From NCBI GenBank assembly GCA_023140095.1, contig JAGLMJ010000004.1, positions 1 to 28,916 of the forward strand: DNA of 28,916 nucleotides, given 5' to 3'. A program made the translations under genes and the position numbers. Every line of letters begins with the position of its first letter. Positions within the stretch are counted from its first letter, which is position 1. The stretch comes from Candidatus Omnitrophota bacterium. GTDB taxonomy: Bacteria; Omnitrophota; Koll11; Zapsychrales; Zapsychraceae. Below the pieces are notes generated by a model that had not been told where the DNA came from, did not search any database, and worked only from the letters and a program-made list of their open reading frames with translations. This document shows positions 19,240 through 27,716 of the stretch, one piece after another.

Positions 19240-19647
19240 CTATTTCTCCTCAAATCTTTGCGTACTATCCGGATTATACGGCCCCTGCTTAATCTCAATC
19301 ATTTCCGTTTCATCCAAGAACTCAAAACTATGCCCCCCTTGTATTAACAGGATCAGATCACCAGCTACTAATTCTTTTTGTTCGATCGATCGATTATCAT
19401 CTCCAAAAAACGTGATCTTCACCCGTCCGTATTCAATATATAAAACCTCCTGAGAGGCCCCTCTCTGCTCGACCTTAACAGGAACATGGCGGTGAGGGCT
19501 GATGATTTCGCTTTTTTGTCGCTTGTGCCGTCCAATCTGCAAACTATCTCCATCCTCTGTGAAAAAGCGAATCTTTTCAGTTATTGACTGTTTACGCAAA
19601 ATTAGAGCAAACCGCCGACCATCATGTATGATTTCTTCTGTACGCAC
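19240..19647 (-). CDS. Cupin-fold protein of unknown function
   Basis: 135 aa from a GTG at 19647. The frame is open up to an ATG at 19719, but I prefer the GTG because a purine-rich AAGGGGGTGGAGG lies directly ahead and the protein then begins RTEEIIHDGRRFALILRK. The beta-rich cupin part contains SPHRH (H52 and H54), EVLYIEYGRVKITFF, AGDLILLIQGGHSFEFL (H106) and MIEIKQGPYN. The histidines suggest a metal or sugar ligand. Cupins in such loci include nucleotide-sugar epimerases and isomerases, but the 3,5-epimerase signature is absent, so I assign no reaction. It ends 4 nt before the aminotransferase start and is probably co-translated with it. Confidence 0.75.
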   Translation of the reverse strand: MRTEEIIHDGRRFALILRKQSITEKIRFFTEDGDSLQIGRHKRQKSEIISPHRHVPVKVEQRGASQEVLYIEYGRVKITFFGDDNRSIEQKELVAGDLILLIQGGHSFEFLDETEMIEIKQGPYNPDSTQRFEEK

Positions 19648-19728
19648 CCTCCACCCCCTTCCACTTCGCAAGCCCGTCTTTAGCTGCGAACGGAGATTTG
19701 TTATAAAAACAATTTTCATTCGGCTGAA

Positions 19729-19767
19729 TTATGCAAGCGAATGATATTCTTTTTGTTCTTCGGTCAT
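19729..19767 (-). other. 12-codon leader-like ORF upstream of the cupin gene
   Basis: In the 162-bp gap between the FkbM gene and the cupin, an ATG at 19767 with a textbook GAGGAG site 6 nt ahead opens a frame of only 12 codons (MTEEQKEYHSLA). It is in the same frame as the cupin but is closed by TAA at 19729-19731. It could be a leader peptide, the remains of an older start for the cupin gene, or the start of a decayed gene. No other coding signal in the gap convinced me. Confidence 0.3.
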
Positions 19768-19809
19768 AACAGCTCCTCGACGTACTTAAATCCGCTAAAA
19801 ACTTCTCTC

Positions 19810-20667
19810 CTAATTTAAACATAATAGATTTGTGTGATTTTCTTTTTCTACTGTGTATGTTTTCAATAATTTTGCGACATCAACTGCATCTAATTTCTTC
19901 TCTTTTTCATTAAACTCATAGAAGCTGAGGCCATACGTACGAAGCACTTCTAAATATTCTGCGGGCTCTACACCAGACCTCCTAAGACCAAAGGGCCAAA
20001 ATTCTGAGATTATTTTTACATTTTCTGTTTTTTTCAAAAGGTCAAACATTCCCTTAACTGCACCATATTCAGACCCTTCGATATCCATCTTAATAAAATT
20101 GATTTTTCCGCTAAAGTCTTTGAAATAATCATCCAGCCTCACACTTTCAATCTCAATAAAATTCCTTCCATCTTGCGAATCATATATCCTGTGATCTGCC
20201 AAGTTGTCTTCGCTTAAAAACAATTTAAGCCTTCCACTTTTCTCGGCAACAGCCTTGTTTATCAGCACAACGTTTTTATAGCCGTTATTTCTAACATTTC
20301 TTTCTAGAAGATCAAAACTGGTTGGATCTGGCTCAAAAGCAAAAACTTTTCCGTTTTCACCAACAAGTTTTGCAAATATCAGAGTATGATAACCGATATT
20401 CGCTCCAATATCCAAAACTATATCCCCGACTTTAACTTCTTTATTTATAAACTCTGTTTCGTTCTCCTCATAAACCCCATAAATAGACAAGCCCAAAGAG
20501 TCTTTTGAGTCTAAGAACATTTTATGTCCATGAATAATTATAGAATCCGATTTTATGTGTTCACGTACAAAGTCTTCGAGGGCCTTAATCAAATGGAATC
20601 TCCTCATCCCGTGGCCTCCCAAAACAAACTTAACCCCCTTATAAATTGCCAAAAATATCGTTTTCAT
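19810..20667 (-). CDS. FkbM-family methyltransferase
   Basis: 285 aa from the ATG at 20667, which has an AGGAA site 8-9 nt ahead; the longer frame to 20700 would overlap the previous gene. The SAM-binding motif is VLDIGANIGYHTLIFA (residues 84-99), followed by VFAFEPDPTSFDLLERNV (108-125) and the FkbM hallmark FIKMDIEGSEYGAVKGM. These enzymes O-methylate sugars or polyketides. In polysaccharide loci they usually methylate a hydroxyl of the repeat unit. The gene follows the preceding methyltransferase by 11 nt. The C-terminal 70 residues are less conserved and may bind the acceptor. Confidence 0.92.
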   Translation of the reverse strand: MKTIFLAIYKGVKFVLGGHGMRRFHLIKALEDFVREHIKSDSIIIHGHKMFLDSKDSLGLSIYGVYEENETEFINKEVKVGDIVLDIGANIGYHTLIFAKLVGENGKVFAFEPDPTSFDLLERNVRNNGYKNVVLINKAVAEKSGRLKLFLSEDNLADHRIYDSQDGRNFIEIESVRLDDYFKDFSGKINFIKMDIEGSEYGAVKGMFDLLKKTENVKIISEFWPFGLRRSGVEPAEYLEVLRTYGLSFYEFNEKEKKLDAVDVAKLLKTYTVEKENHTNLLCLN

Positions 20668-20678
20668 ATTTGTGTTTC

Positions 20679-21557
20679 CTATTTGATCATTGCAAGACAA
20701 ACAACGCTTTGCGCAGCAGCCAAGCGACTTTTCAGGACTTTTTTCTCGGCATGAATGTCAAAGTAATATCCATCCTCACAGAATTGAGCGCTTGAAAAAT
20801 CCCACTGATCATTTTCATATTTAAAGTAGGTTTCAGAAATTTTTGACGGCGCAAACGCCTTTTTTACTTTTTCGATCATAGCAGTATCAAAAATCTGGAA
20901 CCACTTAAAGTTCTTATGCTTCCCATACGGAACGGTCAAATAAAGCGTTCCACCTTCCTTTAGAACCCTTTTTAACTCACAGATAGCAGTCAAATAAGCC
21001 TTCGTGTTATCCTCCTCTTTACTTTTATCCGGTGTATAGATTAATGTATTATTCATACCGACATGCTCAAGCGTTGAGAGGCATGCAATCGCATCGAATT
21101 TCTGATCACAAAACGATGTCCGTCGTAAGTCTTCATAAACGTAGGTGGGAGAAACTCCCTCCATGTACTCCCCTTCGGGATAGAGGGTGGCAACAAATAA
21201 CTGGCGGTCTTTCAAATTAGGAAGAGTTAATATCTCTAAATGATTTAAGGTTGCCCCTGCATCAAGAAGAATCTTTTCATCATCTTTTATCTGTGAAAAG
21301 AACCACGGATACTCGACAGCCCGTTCATCAAGAGCAAAACCATAATTGAGCGGTAATTCTTTTTGCGCAAAAAATTCAGGATGCTCTTTAATGGTTTTCA
21401 GAATAAACGAAAGTTTATAGATTGAATATCCAAGGCTCCACGGCTTTCTTCCTTTCACTTTATAAATGAGGACCAGCAGATTCTTTAAGAACGAGCATCG
21501 CCCGATCAGTTTCTTGATTTTTCGTCGAATTTGTACAATTAATAATTGGTAAGGCAT
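20679..21557 (-). CDS. SAM-dependent methyltransferase-like protein
   Basis: 292 aa. A divergent motif I (KILLDAGATLNHLEIL) is followed by FDAIACLSTLEHVGM and LKRVLKEGGTLYLTVPYG, the pattern of class I methyltransferases. An N-terminal basic region of about 70 residues precedes it and may bind an acceptor. The glycine-rich loop is weaker than in typical enzymes (AGATLN instead of GxGxG), so substrate or even activity is open. The ATG at 21557 has AGGGGGG upstream but at a longer than usual distance. It sits between the GT-A gene and the FkbM methyltransferase, which suggests methylation within the same glycan. Confidence 0.8.
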   Translation of the reverse strand: MPYQLLIVQIRRKIKKLIGRCSFLKNLLVLIYKVKGRKPWSLGYSIYKLSFILKTIKEHPEFFAQKELPLNYGFALDERAVEYPWFFSQIKDDEKILLDAGATLNHLEILTLPNLKDRQLFVATLYPEGEYMEGVSPTYVYEDLRRTSFCDQKFDAIACLSTLEHVGMNNTLIYTPDKSKEEDNTKAYLTAICELKRVLKEGGTLYLTVPYGKHKNFKWFQIFDTAMIEKVKKAFAPSKISETYFKYENDQWDFSSAQFCEDGYYFDIHAEKKVLKSRLAAAQSVVCLAMIK

Positions 21558-21601
21558 AAATTTATCAAAGCCCCCCTATTTAACTTATTCTGTTTCCATC
21601 C

Positions 21602-22498
21602 CTAAATTCCCAGCTTGCTCTTAATTCGTTCATACAATTTGATATGTAAACGGTTCGCCTTCCGGAAATATTTAATTGTAGCATCAAGCAACTCTTTTGA
21701 TTCTTCGATAACATCAGGATAGGATTCGATAGGATCAAGCAAAAGCTCTATATCATATTTCATCGATCGATAAGTGTTTGTGCCAGTTCCGTCAAATCCG
21801 ATATTCTGCGTTAAAGATTGAACAGGATATAACGTCAAGCCATTACGGAGAATGCTCGTTGCATACCATTGAATATCCCAAGTATCAACTTCACCTTTAA
21901 TCTGTCTTTTCAGAAGCCGCAGTTGATTAATAGAATTATGAAAATTAAGCTCATATTCCAAATTGCGCCGCCGAATCATCTGCAGAAGTTTTTCCCCGTC
22001 TGACTCAAAATGTTGCCAGGCACGCTGCCACGTCCCCCACCCCCAATTGCCACTGCCTCTCATAAAAGAAGAGCTATTTGAGCGCAAACCAACTGGATAC
22101 ATATAGCCGCTCACATCCATAATACGTTCTTCATTTTCATATTTGTCTAAGGCTGTGTTAAGGAATCTCAAAAAATAAGGCGAAAGAAAATTATCATCTT
22201 CGAGAATAATTACCCGCCCAAACTCTTTACAAAACCGTGTCGTAACGTTAACGACCTGCCTGGCGCATCCTAAATTTTCCTGGTTTTCAAAAATTTCAAT
22301 CCTCTTGCACCAAGGCCTCTCTGTGACAACCTCCTTAACTTCTTCTATAAGTTTTTTATCTTCAGAGGTTTTGGGCCCATCTATAAAAACAAACAACTCG
22401 CTATCCTTGGCTTCATCATTTGAAGAGATTGACTCAAGAGCCCGGCGGGTATGGTTTGGCCGATTGAAGGCAAAAAAGGCTAAAGGCGCCAGTTTCAT
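21602..22498 (-). CDS. GT-A-type glycosyltransferase (GT2-like)
   Basis: 298 aa from the ATG at 22498; a GTG three codons upstream (22507) is the alternative. The N-terminus MKLAPLAFFAFNRPNHTRRALESI is the usual opening of this group. The nucleotide-sugar site has the acidic E100-D101-D102 in VIILEDDNFLSPYFL, the counterpart of a DXD motif, followed by a SGYMYP element and the aromatic GNWGWGTWQRAWQHF stretch found in bacterial relatives of GT13-like enzymes. Donor and acceptor are unknown. A candidate promoter lies about 70 nt upstream, so this gene may open the middle transcription unit. Confidence 0.87.
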   Translation of the reverse strand: MKLAPLAFFAFNRPNHTRRALESISSNDEAKDSELFVFIDGPKTSEDKKLIEEVKEVVTERPWCKRIEIFENQENLGCARQVVNVTTRFCKEFGRVIILEDDNFLSPYFLRFLNTALDKYENEERIMDVSGYMYPVGLRSNSSSFMRGSGNWGWGTWQRAWQHFESDGEKLLQMIRRRNLEYELNFHNSINQLRLLKRQIKGEVDTWDIQWYATSILRNGLTLYPVQSLTQNIGFDGTGTNTYRSMKYDIELLLDPIESYPDVIEESKELLDATIKYFRKANRLHIKLYERIKSKLGI

Positions 22499-22564
22499 AA
22501 TTATCACGCTTAAAGTTCTAGAGAAGGATTAAATCGCCCTCTCCTATTAGTATAAATATTCCAT

Positions 22565-22593
22565 ACTATATATAGGCTCTTCCAATAAATCAA
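22565..22593 (-). promoter_or_regulatory. Candidate promoter upstream of the GT-A gene
   Basis: On the minus strand TTGATT (22588-22593) is followed after 17 nt by TATAGT (22565-22570). Both hexamers differ from consensus at one or two positions. It would start a transcript near 22558 with a leader of about 60 nt to the GT-A start at 22498. Confidence 0.4.
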
Positions 22594-22618
22594 GAGCTTT
22601 AAAATTAGGCTCTTTCTC

Positions 22619-22700
22619 AGAATCTGTGGGTAAAAATCGGTTATTAATGGCTATGGAATCTGTGGAAAACCGTAATTCTAGAAGGTTTCCCACAGATTCT
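22619..22700. repeat. Three copies of an AGAATCTGTGGG-like motif, two forming a strong inverted repeat
   Basis: GAATCTGTGGAAAACC (22656-22671) and GGTTTCCCACAGATTC (22684-22699) are inverted copies matching at 15 of 16 positions around a 12-nt loop. A third copy in the first orientation, AGAATCTGTGGG (22619-22630), is a perfect 12-nt complement of 22689-22700. On the minus strand the copies read TTTCCCACA, TTTTCCACA and TTACCCACA, close to the DnaA-box consensus TTWTNCACA, though no replication gene is nearby. No T-run follows on either strand, so it is not a standard terminator. Confidence 0.75.
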
Positions 22701-22972
22701 ATTAACGAGGCTAAAATTAAGCAATTTCAGGATTGGCTTGGCCAACAAATGAATGGTATCTTTAGCTATCTAGCTTCTGTATGCAGAATACTTAAGATTC
22801 CACGACTTTTTCATTGCTTTTACAGATTGAAATCATTGGCTATGTCAAGAGCGAGCGGAATGGCTTCCCTTCTCGGCAATGGATAATGCAGTACTGATAA
22901 TACACCTGAATAGGCCGTTTGGATTTTTTCCTGAAAAATATTTATTCGTCTTCCGACATTACAAGAATTAAC

Positions 22973-23899
22973 TTACTGTGTTCCCATAGAAAGAGCATCA
23001 CCTAAATCATCAGTCATCTTATCAATCAGCACTTTCGCCCCGCGATCATTCAAATGATCACGGTCAGTAAATAGCTGCGGATCATCAATTAATTGTTCAT
23101 AATCAAGAAAATGATGAACGTCAAAATTTTCATAGACATTTTCAATCTTTTCTCTGAATTCCTTTGCAATACTATCATGGTATTCAACCGTCACAGGGAA
23201 CCGAACGGCAACAAGCCTTATGTGGTTTTGCTTGCATAAATTAACGATTTCTTCATAGGCATTGATTAATCTCTGTGAAAGATTTCCTAATAAATGAATA
23301 TAAGAAAAATTCTTCGCGTCTTCTACTCTCTTTTCCCGAGACATTTCTGCCCAAGCCTTACCTTCGCCCCTTCCGACACCATCAGCTGCTTCCTTCATAA
23401 ATAGCTTCCGGAGCACTTTTTTTCTGAAATACGTGTAAAGATTTGGGTCAAACACCGTTGAGATCTTCGAGTAATTGTATTTTATATCAACATCATACCA
23501 TTTGTTAATATCGTCAACGCTTAAAAAAGCGCGCATTATATACTGATTATTAGTGTGCTCCTTCCTCTCCTGAAATAAATGAAAATCCGATGAGACCACT
23601 ACCGTATCTATATTTGGGTTATTGCCCAACACATAAAGTAGCTTTAAATACATTTCGAATATACTATCATTCGCACGAGAAAGATTATAACACTTGAATT
23701 CGTTAATATCTTGCCCCAAGATCTCTCCATGTGAATCGCCTATCATTAAACAATTCCCCGGGAAGCTTCTTGCATTTTCTAGATTGTCAGTGTACTCGTT
23801 CTTTTTTTTAGAATAATAGCTGTGAGGAAGAACAGCAAAATTTAAAAAAAGCAATAAACAGCACGCAAATACAAAAACTTTTAAAACCATTATCCGCAC
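22973..23899 (-). CDS. Membrane-anchored SGNH hydrolase-like protein, MBOAT partner
   Basis: 308 aa from a GTG at 23899 with AGGA 7 nt ahead; an ATG three codons later (23890) is possible. An N-terminal hydrophobic segment (about residues 4-25) should anchor or export the protein. The SGNH motifs are present: G54-D55-S56-H57 in LMIGDSHGEI supplies the nucleophile serine, and D279-x2-H282 in TDRDHLND completes the Asp-His pair. This arrangement matches periplasmic acetyltransferases of the AlgX/AlgJ/DltD type, which take the acyl group passed through a membrane-bound O-acyltransferase. The MBOAT gene lies immediately upstream (9 nt), supporting such a pair acting on an exported glycan. Confidence 0.85.
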   Translation of the reverse strand: MRIMVLKVFVFACCLLLFLNFAVLPHSYYSKKKNEYTDNLENARSFPGNCLMIGDSHGEILGQDINEFKCYNLSRANDSIFEMYLKLLYVLGNNPNIDTVVVSSDFHLFQERKEHTNNQYIMRAFLSVDDINKWYDVDIKYNYSKISTVFDPNLYTYFRKKVLRKLFMKEAADGVGRGEGKAWAEMSREKRVEDAKNFSYIHLLGNLSQRLINAYEEIVNLCKQNHIRLVAVRFPVTVEYHDSIAKEFREKIENVYENFDVHHFLDYEQLIDDPQLFTDRDHLNDRGAKVLIDKMTDDLGDALSMGTQ

Positions 23900-23908
23900 G
23901 ATATTTTC

Positions 23909-25378
23909 CTAGAATTTGAAATATATGAAATCTAAATTTGAACTAAAGTACCCCAAAAACAATATTGATAATGAAATAACGCCATAGCCCAACCATCGGC
24001 AAACCATTGGATTCCGATAATAAATCTTAACCAGTGAATATTTTTTATTCATCATTTCAACAGCCTGTAAAACAAATAACACGAGCACTGCAACTATGAT
24101 TTCTATTTTAGTCAAACCCAATAATATTTCGCACCTTCCTGGAAGCATTAATTCACTTAAAAATGCCTTTGATCCGCTAAAATTAAGACTGTGCATGTAG
24201 ATATAGCCTGCATCGGATATCGAATTAGCTCGAAATAAAACCCAACCAACGCAAACCAAATTGAATGTCAATATCATATTAATCAAATCCATCAATCTAT
24301 TGTTTTTCAGGAAAGAAAATACTTTTATTCCTCCTTTTTTAACTAACACCGCAATGACCATTAAAGCCCCATGGTAAAGCCCCCATAAAACAAAGGTCCA
24401 ATTGGCGCCGTGCCAAAGCCCTGAGATTGAAAACACAAGAATCAAGTTCAACAACAATCTTCCAAAGACAACTCGGTTCCCCCCTAGCGGGATGTAGAGG
24501 TAATCACGAAACCACGTTGAAAGCGAAATATGCCAACGCTTCCAAAATTCCGGAATAGACCTTGATAAATATGGCTGATTAAAATTTCTCATCAAATCAA
24601 TCCCCAATATTCTTGCCGTACCTATAGCAATATCGGAGTAACCGGAGAAATCGCAATAAATTTGAAATGCAAAGAAATATGTTGCTACAATAAGCGGAAC
24701 TCCTACATAGTCAGTCGGATTGTTATATACCTGATTAACAAAAGCAGCCAACCGGTCCGCAATAACAATTTTTTTAAAAATCCCCCACGCCATTAACAAA
24801 ATCCCGCTTTTAACTCGCTCATATTGAAACGTATTGTCTCGATAAAACTGTTTAATTAAATTCCCCGCCCTCTCAATTGGACCCGCCACCAATTGCGGAA
24901 AAAATGAAACGTACAACGCAAATATACCTAAATGCTTTTCCGCTTTCTGATTTCCGCGATATACTTCGATACTGTAACTCAATGTTTGAAACGTATAAAA
25001 AGATATCCCTACTGGAAGTAACATATTGAAAGAGGGCACATTGTAGAAAATATTAAAATGGTTACTAGCTGACCGCAGGGAGTCATTAAATAAATTAAAG
25101 TATTTAAACGCGAAGAGCACTCCCAAATTCACGCACAGGCTTAAAATCAAATACTTCTTTCTTTTAGCCTTTGCCTTTATATTGGCCATTCTTAAACCAC
25201 AAAAGTAATCTATCAGTGTCGAGAAAACTATCAATAAGATGTACTCTGCTTTCCAGCACATATAAAAATAGTAACTTGCACTCAAAAGCAGCATCCACCG
25301 ATACTTTTGCGGCAAGACATAATTTCCCACAACAACTAATGCGAAAAACACAAAAAACTCTATTGAATTAAACGACAT
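23909..25378 (-). CDS. MBOAT-family O-acyltransferase (AlgI-like)
   Basis: 489 aa, the normal AlgI length, with about ten to twelve membrane helices. Family signatures are PVGISFYTFQTLSY (122-135), FFPQLVAGPIERA (159-171), YCDFSGYSDIAIG (241-253), PEFWKRWHISLSTWFRDYLY (276-295, with H283) and SGLWHGANWTF (319-329), whose H323 is the catalytic histidine. These proteins take acyl groups, usually acetyl, from the cytoplasm and move them across the membrane for O-acetylation of alginate, teichoic acid or other surface glycans. The start has an AAAGG site directly upstream. The SGNH gene follows it by 9 nt, and the flippase precedes it by 12 nt. Confidence 0.95.
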   Translation of the reverse strand: MSFNSIEFFVFFALVVVGNYVLPQKYRWMLLLSASYYFYMCWKAEYILLIVFSTLIDYFCGLRMANIKAKAKRKKYLILSLCVNLGVLFAFKYFNLFNDSLRSASNHFNIFYNVPSFNMLLPVGISFYTFQTLSYSIEVYRGNQKAEKHLGIFALYVSFFPQLVAGPIERAGNLIKQFYRDNTFQYERVKSGILLMAWGIFKKIVIADRLAAFVNQVYNNPTDYVGVPLIVATYFFAFQIYCDFSGYSDIAIGTARILGIDLMRNFNQPYLSRSIPEFWKRWHISLSTWFRDYLYIPLGGNRVVFGRLLLNLILVFSISGLWHGANWTFVLWGLYHGALMVIAVLVKKGGIKVFSFLKNNRLMDLINMILTFNLVCVGWVLFRANSISDAGYIYMHSLNFSGSKAFLSELMLPGRCEILLGLTKIEIIVAVLVLFVLQAVEMMNKKYSLVKIYYRNPMVCRWLGYGVISLSILFLGYFSSNLDFIYFKF

Positions 25379-25390
25379 AACCTTTCCCTG

Positions 25391-26842
25391 CTAAATGACG
25401 TTCTCACTGATTTTATGTACCCTTTTAGACCAAATGAGCCAAAAAAATATCACTAGCGTGCTTAAGATTGATGCTGAAGAAAAATAAACACTTCTCGAAA
25501 TGCTTAAAGAGGGCAGTCCGTTAAAAATAATATATATCAATAGTGTCGAGAAAAGGGCTGCTGCTAATGGCGAAAGTAGATAGGCTATTAAGGACAAACT
25601 TTTTCTTCTCATTTTTCCTATACGAGTGGCATAGCCAACAACGAAAAAATAAACTACCAGCGTACTCAACACATAAATCATCGGAATCATATTAAAAACG
25701 TCATGAAACATGTAGTTTGCTAATAATATACACGCAATTTGGAGGCATATCCCCATGACCCAACAACAGCTAACGAATATCATTTTTTTGTATATACGCG
25801 AGCATAAATAATCGCTGCTAATTTTACTAACACCAAGAGGCAGAAGAGAAACGATAAAAATACTTAAGACGATTATTGAAGGTTTGTATTCCGGAGCAAA
25901 TTTTGTTATGACGAGCATACCCCACCAATAAAAAACTAACCAAAATATTGAGGTTACAATGCCATAGATCAGCATTGGGTTCATTAAATCCTCGAGGCTG
26001 GCATTCTCTCTTTCCGTCTTTGCTAAATGAAAATACATGCGCGCCTGAATAACTTGCTGGATAAGAAGAGGAAATATTGCCAGACACACCTGAAATATCC
26101 GAAAAGCAAAAGCATAATATCCAAGAGTCGTTTTATCCCAAATTAAAGCGACAATAGTCACGGAGATAGTATCAAAAATGCTGGTAGAATAGAATGCAAA
26201 AGCGAGCGAGCAGGTCTTTTTGATGTATTCAAAAGTTTTTCCGATCTGTAAACTCCACTGAAAAGTGAGTGGGCACAATCTGGAAAGATAGACCACGCTA
26301 ATAATTGTTGCGCTCATGAAACATGGAAAGATGCTGTAAATCCCATAGCGCGGTAAACAATAGAAAAGGAGGGCAAGGCTAACCACCGCTTGAATCAATT
26401 CAGCAGCACCGCTGACTTGATATTGAAAAATAATGCGGGCATTTGTATTATAGGCCCGAAATAATTTATCGGTCAGCAAGTATCCCCCCAATGACAATGC
26501 CAAAACCCACCGCCCAAAGACAATATACCCAACAATTGTTAAACCTAAAGTTGCCATAAGCGACAAATAAAAGAACGAACTCCATCCTGTGTTTGCTGTT
26601 GCCTGCAAAGCAGTTTCGTCCTTTTGTCCCCGATGGTGGGGCAAATCCCTCTCAAGACCGATAGGTATTCCAAGCTCAAGAAAGGAAAAATAAAATACAT
26701 AAAGAAGCCAAATGGTATACTCCCCCAGATTGCTCGGGGATAAACTCATAATGATAAAAAGACCGCGCAATCCCTTAATAAATCGTGATAAGAACCGCAC
26801 GGGTCCCAACTGAATAAAATCTTTAATGATTACATTGTTCAT
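25391..26842 (-). CDS. Wzx-type lipid-linked oligosaccharide flippase
   Basis: 483 aa, very hydrophobic, with about 12-14 membrane helices and few charged loops. The N-terminus (MNNVIIKDFIQLGPVRFLSRFIKGLRGLFIIMSLSPSNLGEYTIWLLY) matches the start of MOP-superfamily polysaccharide flippases, with an L-G-E-Y element after helix 1 as in Wzx proteins. It would flip the undecaprenyl-linked repeat unit from the cytoplasmic to the periplasmic face. It has no clear ribosome-binding site at 26842. A second, truncated flippase lies at the right edge of the window, so this one is probably the functional copy. Confidence 0.88.
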   Translation of the reverse strand: MNNVIIKDFIQLGPVRFLSRFIKGLRGLFIIMSLSPSNLGEYTIWLLYVFYFSFLELGIPIGLERDLPHHRGQKDETALQATANTGWSSFFYLSLMATLGLTIVGYIVFGRWVLALSLGGYLLTDKLFRAYNTNARIIFQYQVSGAAELIQAVVSLALLFYCLPRYGIYSIFPCFMSATIISVVYLSRLCPLTFQWSLQIGKTFEYIKKTCSLAFAFYSTSIFDTISVTIVALIWDKTTLGYYAFAFRIFQVCLAIFPLLIQQVIQARMYFHLAKTERENASLEDLMNPMLIYGIVTSIFWLVFYWWGMLVITKFAPEYKPSIIVLSIFIVSLLPLGVSKISSDYLCSRIYKKMIFVSCCWVMGICLQIACILLANYMFHDVFNMIPMIYVLSTLVVYFFVVGYATRIGKMRRKSLSLIAYLLSPLAAALFSTLLIYIIFNGLPSLSISRSVYFSSASILSTLVIFFWLIWSKRVHKISENVI

Positions 26843-26877
26843 TGTTCGCTATTCACGCATAGAATATGTGTTTAATT

Positions 26878-27657
26878 TTATTTGCTCCAATTATGGAACA
26901 ATATCGTGTAGTATGCTGTTAAACGGAAAAAAATGGCGCTGACAATTTTTCTGTGCCATGGACGATTTTTTCCAGATACACATTTACACAATGCACATAA
27001 AGCGCTCCTCGATACCTTATTCATCGTATTCGCTTCTTTCCTGAAAACCATAATGTTACCGATCATCGCATAGAAATTGTAATCCATACCATAAAGAACC
27101 TCTTCCTCAATCAACCGAAAAGGACCCTCCCATGAGGTCCAACAGGCATCATGAAACAGCAAAAATCCTCCCGGAGCCACCATCCCCTCATAGTTGCAAT
27201 AATCTAATTTCACATTTTTGTAATCGTGGCATCCATCAATCCAGAGAAAATGTATCTGATCAGGCACATCATTCACAGAGTCTTCAGAACGTTTCTTGAT
27301 TGTTTTGATCCGTTCCTCAACTTCAAACTTTTCCAGATTTCTTAAGTACTCACCATATGTAGATACGTACTCTTCCTCCTCAAGTCCCAGCGATGTTGAG
27401 GCCCCTTGATGCCAATCGATCGCATACAAGACGCCGCTGGCATGCTTAACCAGAGCCTTTGCAATTGAGACAGTCGATTTTCCGCAAAAAGAACCAATCT
27501 CGCAAAAAACACTCTTCTCGCCAAAATCCCCAATAACCTTCCCAGCTAACCGATTGAGAAACTTGCACTCGCGCATATCCATCATCCCGCGAATTTGATC
27601 AATATCAGAAAATACGTTTTTCATGAGCACATCAAACTTCCTCTTGTTTAGGCTCAA
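26878..27657 (-). CDS. Class I SAM-dependent methyltransferase (Methyltransf_24 type)
   Basis: 259 aa from a TTG at 27657; a GTG at 27630 (AGGA 8 nt ahead) and an ATG at 27624 are plausible alternatives. The core reads FCEIGSFCGKSTVSIAKAL (motif I), GVLYAIDWHQG, then IHFLWIDGCHDYKNVKLD and VAPGGFLLFHDACW, the standard order for the CmcI/Methyltransf_24 group acting on sugar or small-molecule hydroxyls. The acidic D of WIDGCHDY and the H-D after GGFLLF are typical metal-binding positions. A hydrophobic, basic tail of about 50 residues follows. It lies between the flippase and the sulfotransferase genes, so a glycan acceptor is likely. Confidence 0.88.
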   Translation of the reverse strand: MSLNKRKFDVLMKNVFSDIDQIRGMMDMRECKFLNRLAGKVIGDFGEKSVFCEIGSFCGKSTVSIAKALVKHASGVLYAIDWHQGASTSLGLEEEEYVSTYGEYLRNLEKFEVEERIKTIKKRSEDSVNDVPDQIHFLWIDGCHDYKNVKLDYCNYEGMVAPGGFLLFHDACWTSWEGPFRLIEEEVLYGMDYNFYAMIGNIMVFRKEANTMNKVSRSALCALCKCVSGKNRPWHRKIVSAIFFRLTAYYTILFHNWSK

Positions 27658-27678
27658 AACTCTCTTTACTACAAACGG

Positions 27679-27716
27679 TTAATTAATTATACTTACCAGG
27701 ACAACAGCTCCAAGGT
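27679..27716. repeat. 38-bp duplicated 3' end of the sulfotransferase gene, intact copy
   Basis: This stretch contains the last codons and stop of the sulfotransferase gene. It matches 28658-28695 at 33 of 38 positions by direct comparison, including an unbroken AACAGCTCCAAGGT. The likeness continues for about 10 nt on the coding side if two one-base gaps are allowed. Confidence 0.8.

Larger units (their letters stand above)
22499..22972. other. Gene-free stretch between the GT-A and SGNH hydrolase genes
   Basis: About 470 bp without a convincing gene on either strand, the longest such gap in the window. It holds the candidate promoter at 22565-22593, the inverted repeat at 22619-22700 and, beyond 22700, sequence with no recognised feature. 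An 86-codon plus-strand frame (22626-22886) has no ribosome-binding site, crosses the inverted repeat and shows no family resemblance. The stretch could be the relic of a lost gene or small element. Confidence 0.7.

Noticed and set aside
19622..19822. 66-codon frame starting in the end of the FkbM gene
   Set aside because: It has no recognisable domain and overlaps the cupin start in another frame; more likely a shadow of the leader region.
22619..22700. Replication origin based on the DnaA-box-like motifs
   Set aside because: Only one of three copies fits the consensus, the motifs are explained by the inverted repeat, and no dnaA, dnaN or AT-rich unwinding region adjoins them.
22626..22886. 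86-codon plus-strand frame in the gene-free stretch
   Set aside because: It has no ribosome-binding site, runs through the inverted repeat, shows no family resemblance and would be the only plus-strand gene in the window.
22823..22897. Plus-strand 25-codon stretch (QIEIIGYVKSERNGFPSRQ...) that faintly recalls a transposase segment
   Set aside because: It is too short, has no flanking homology or terminal inverted repeats, and the likeness is only to a few residues.
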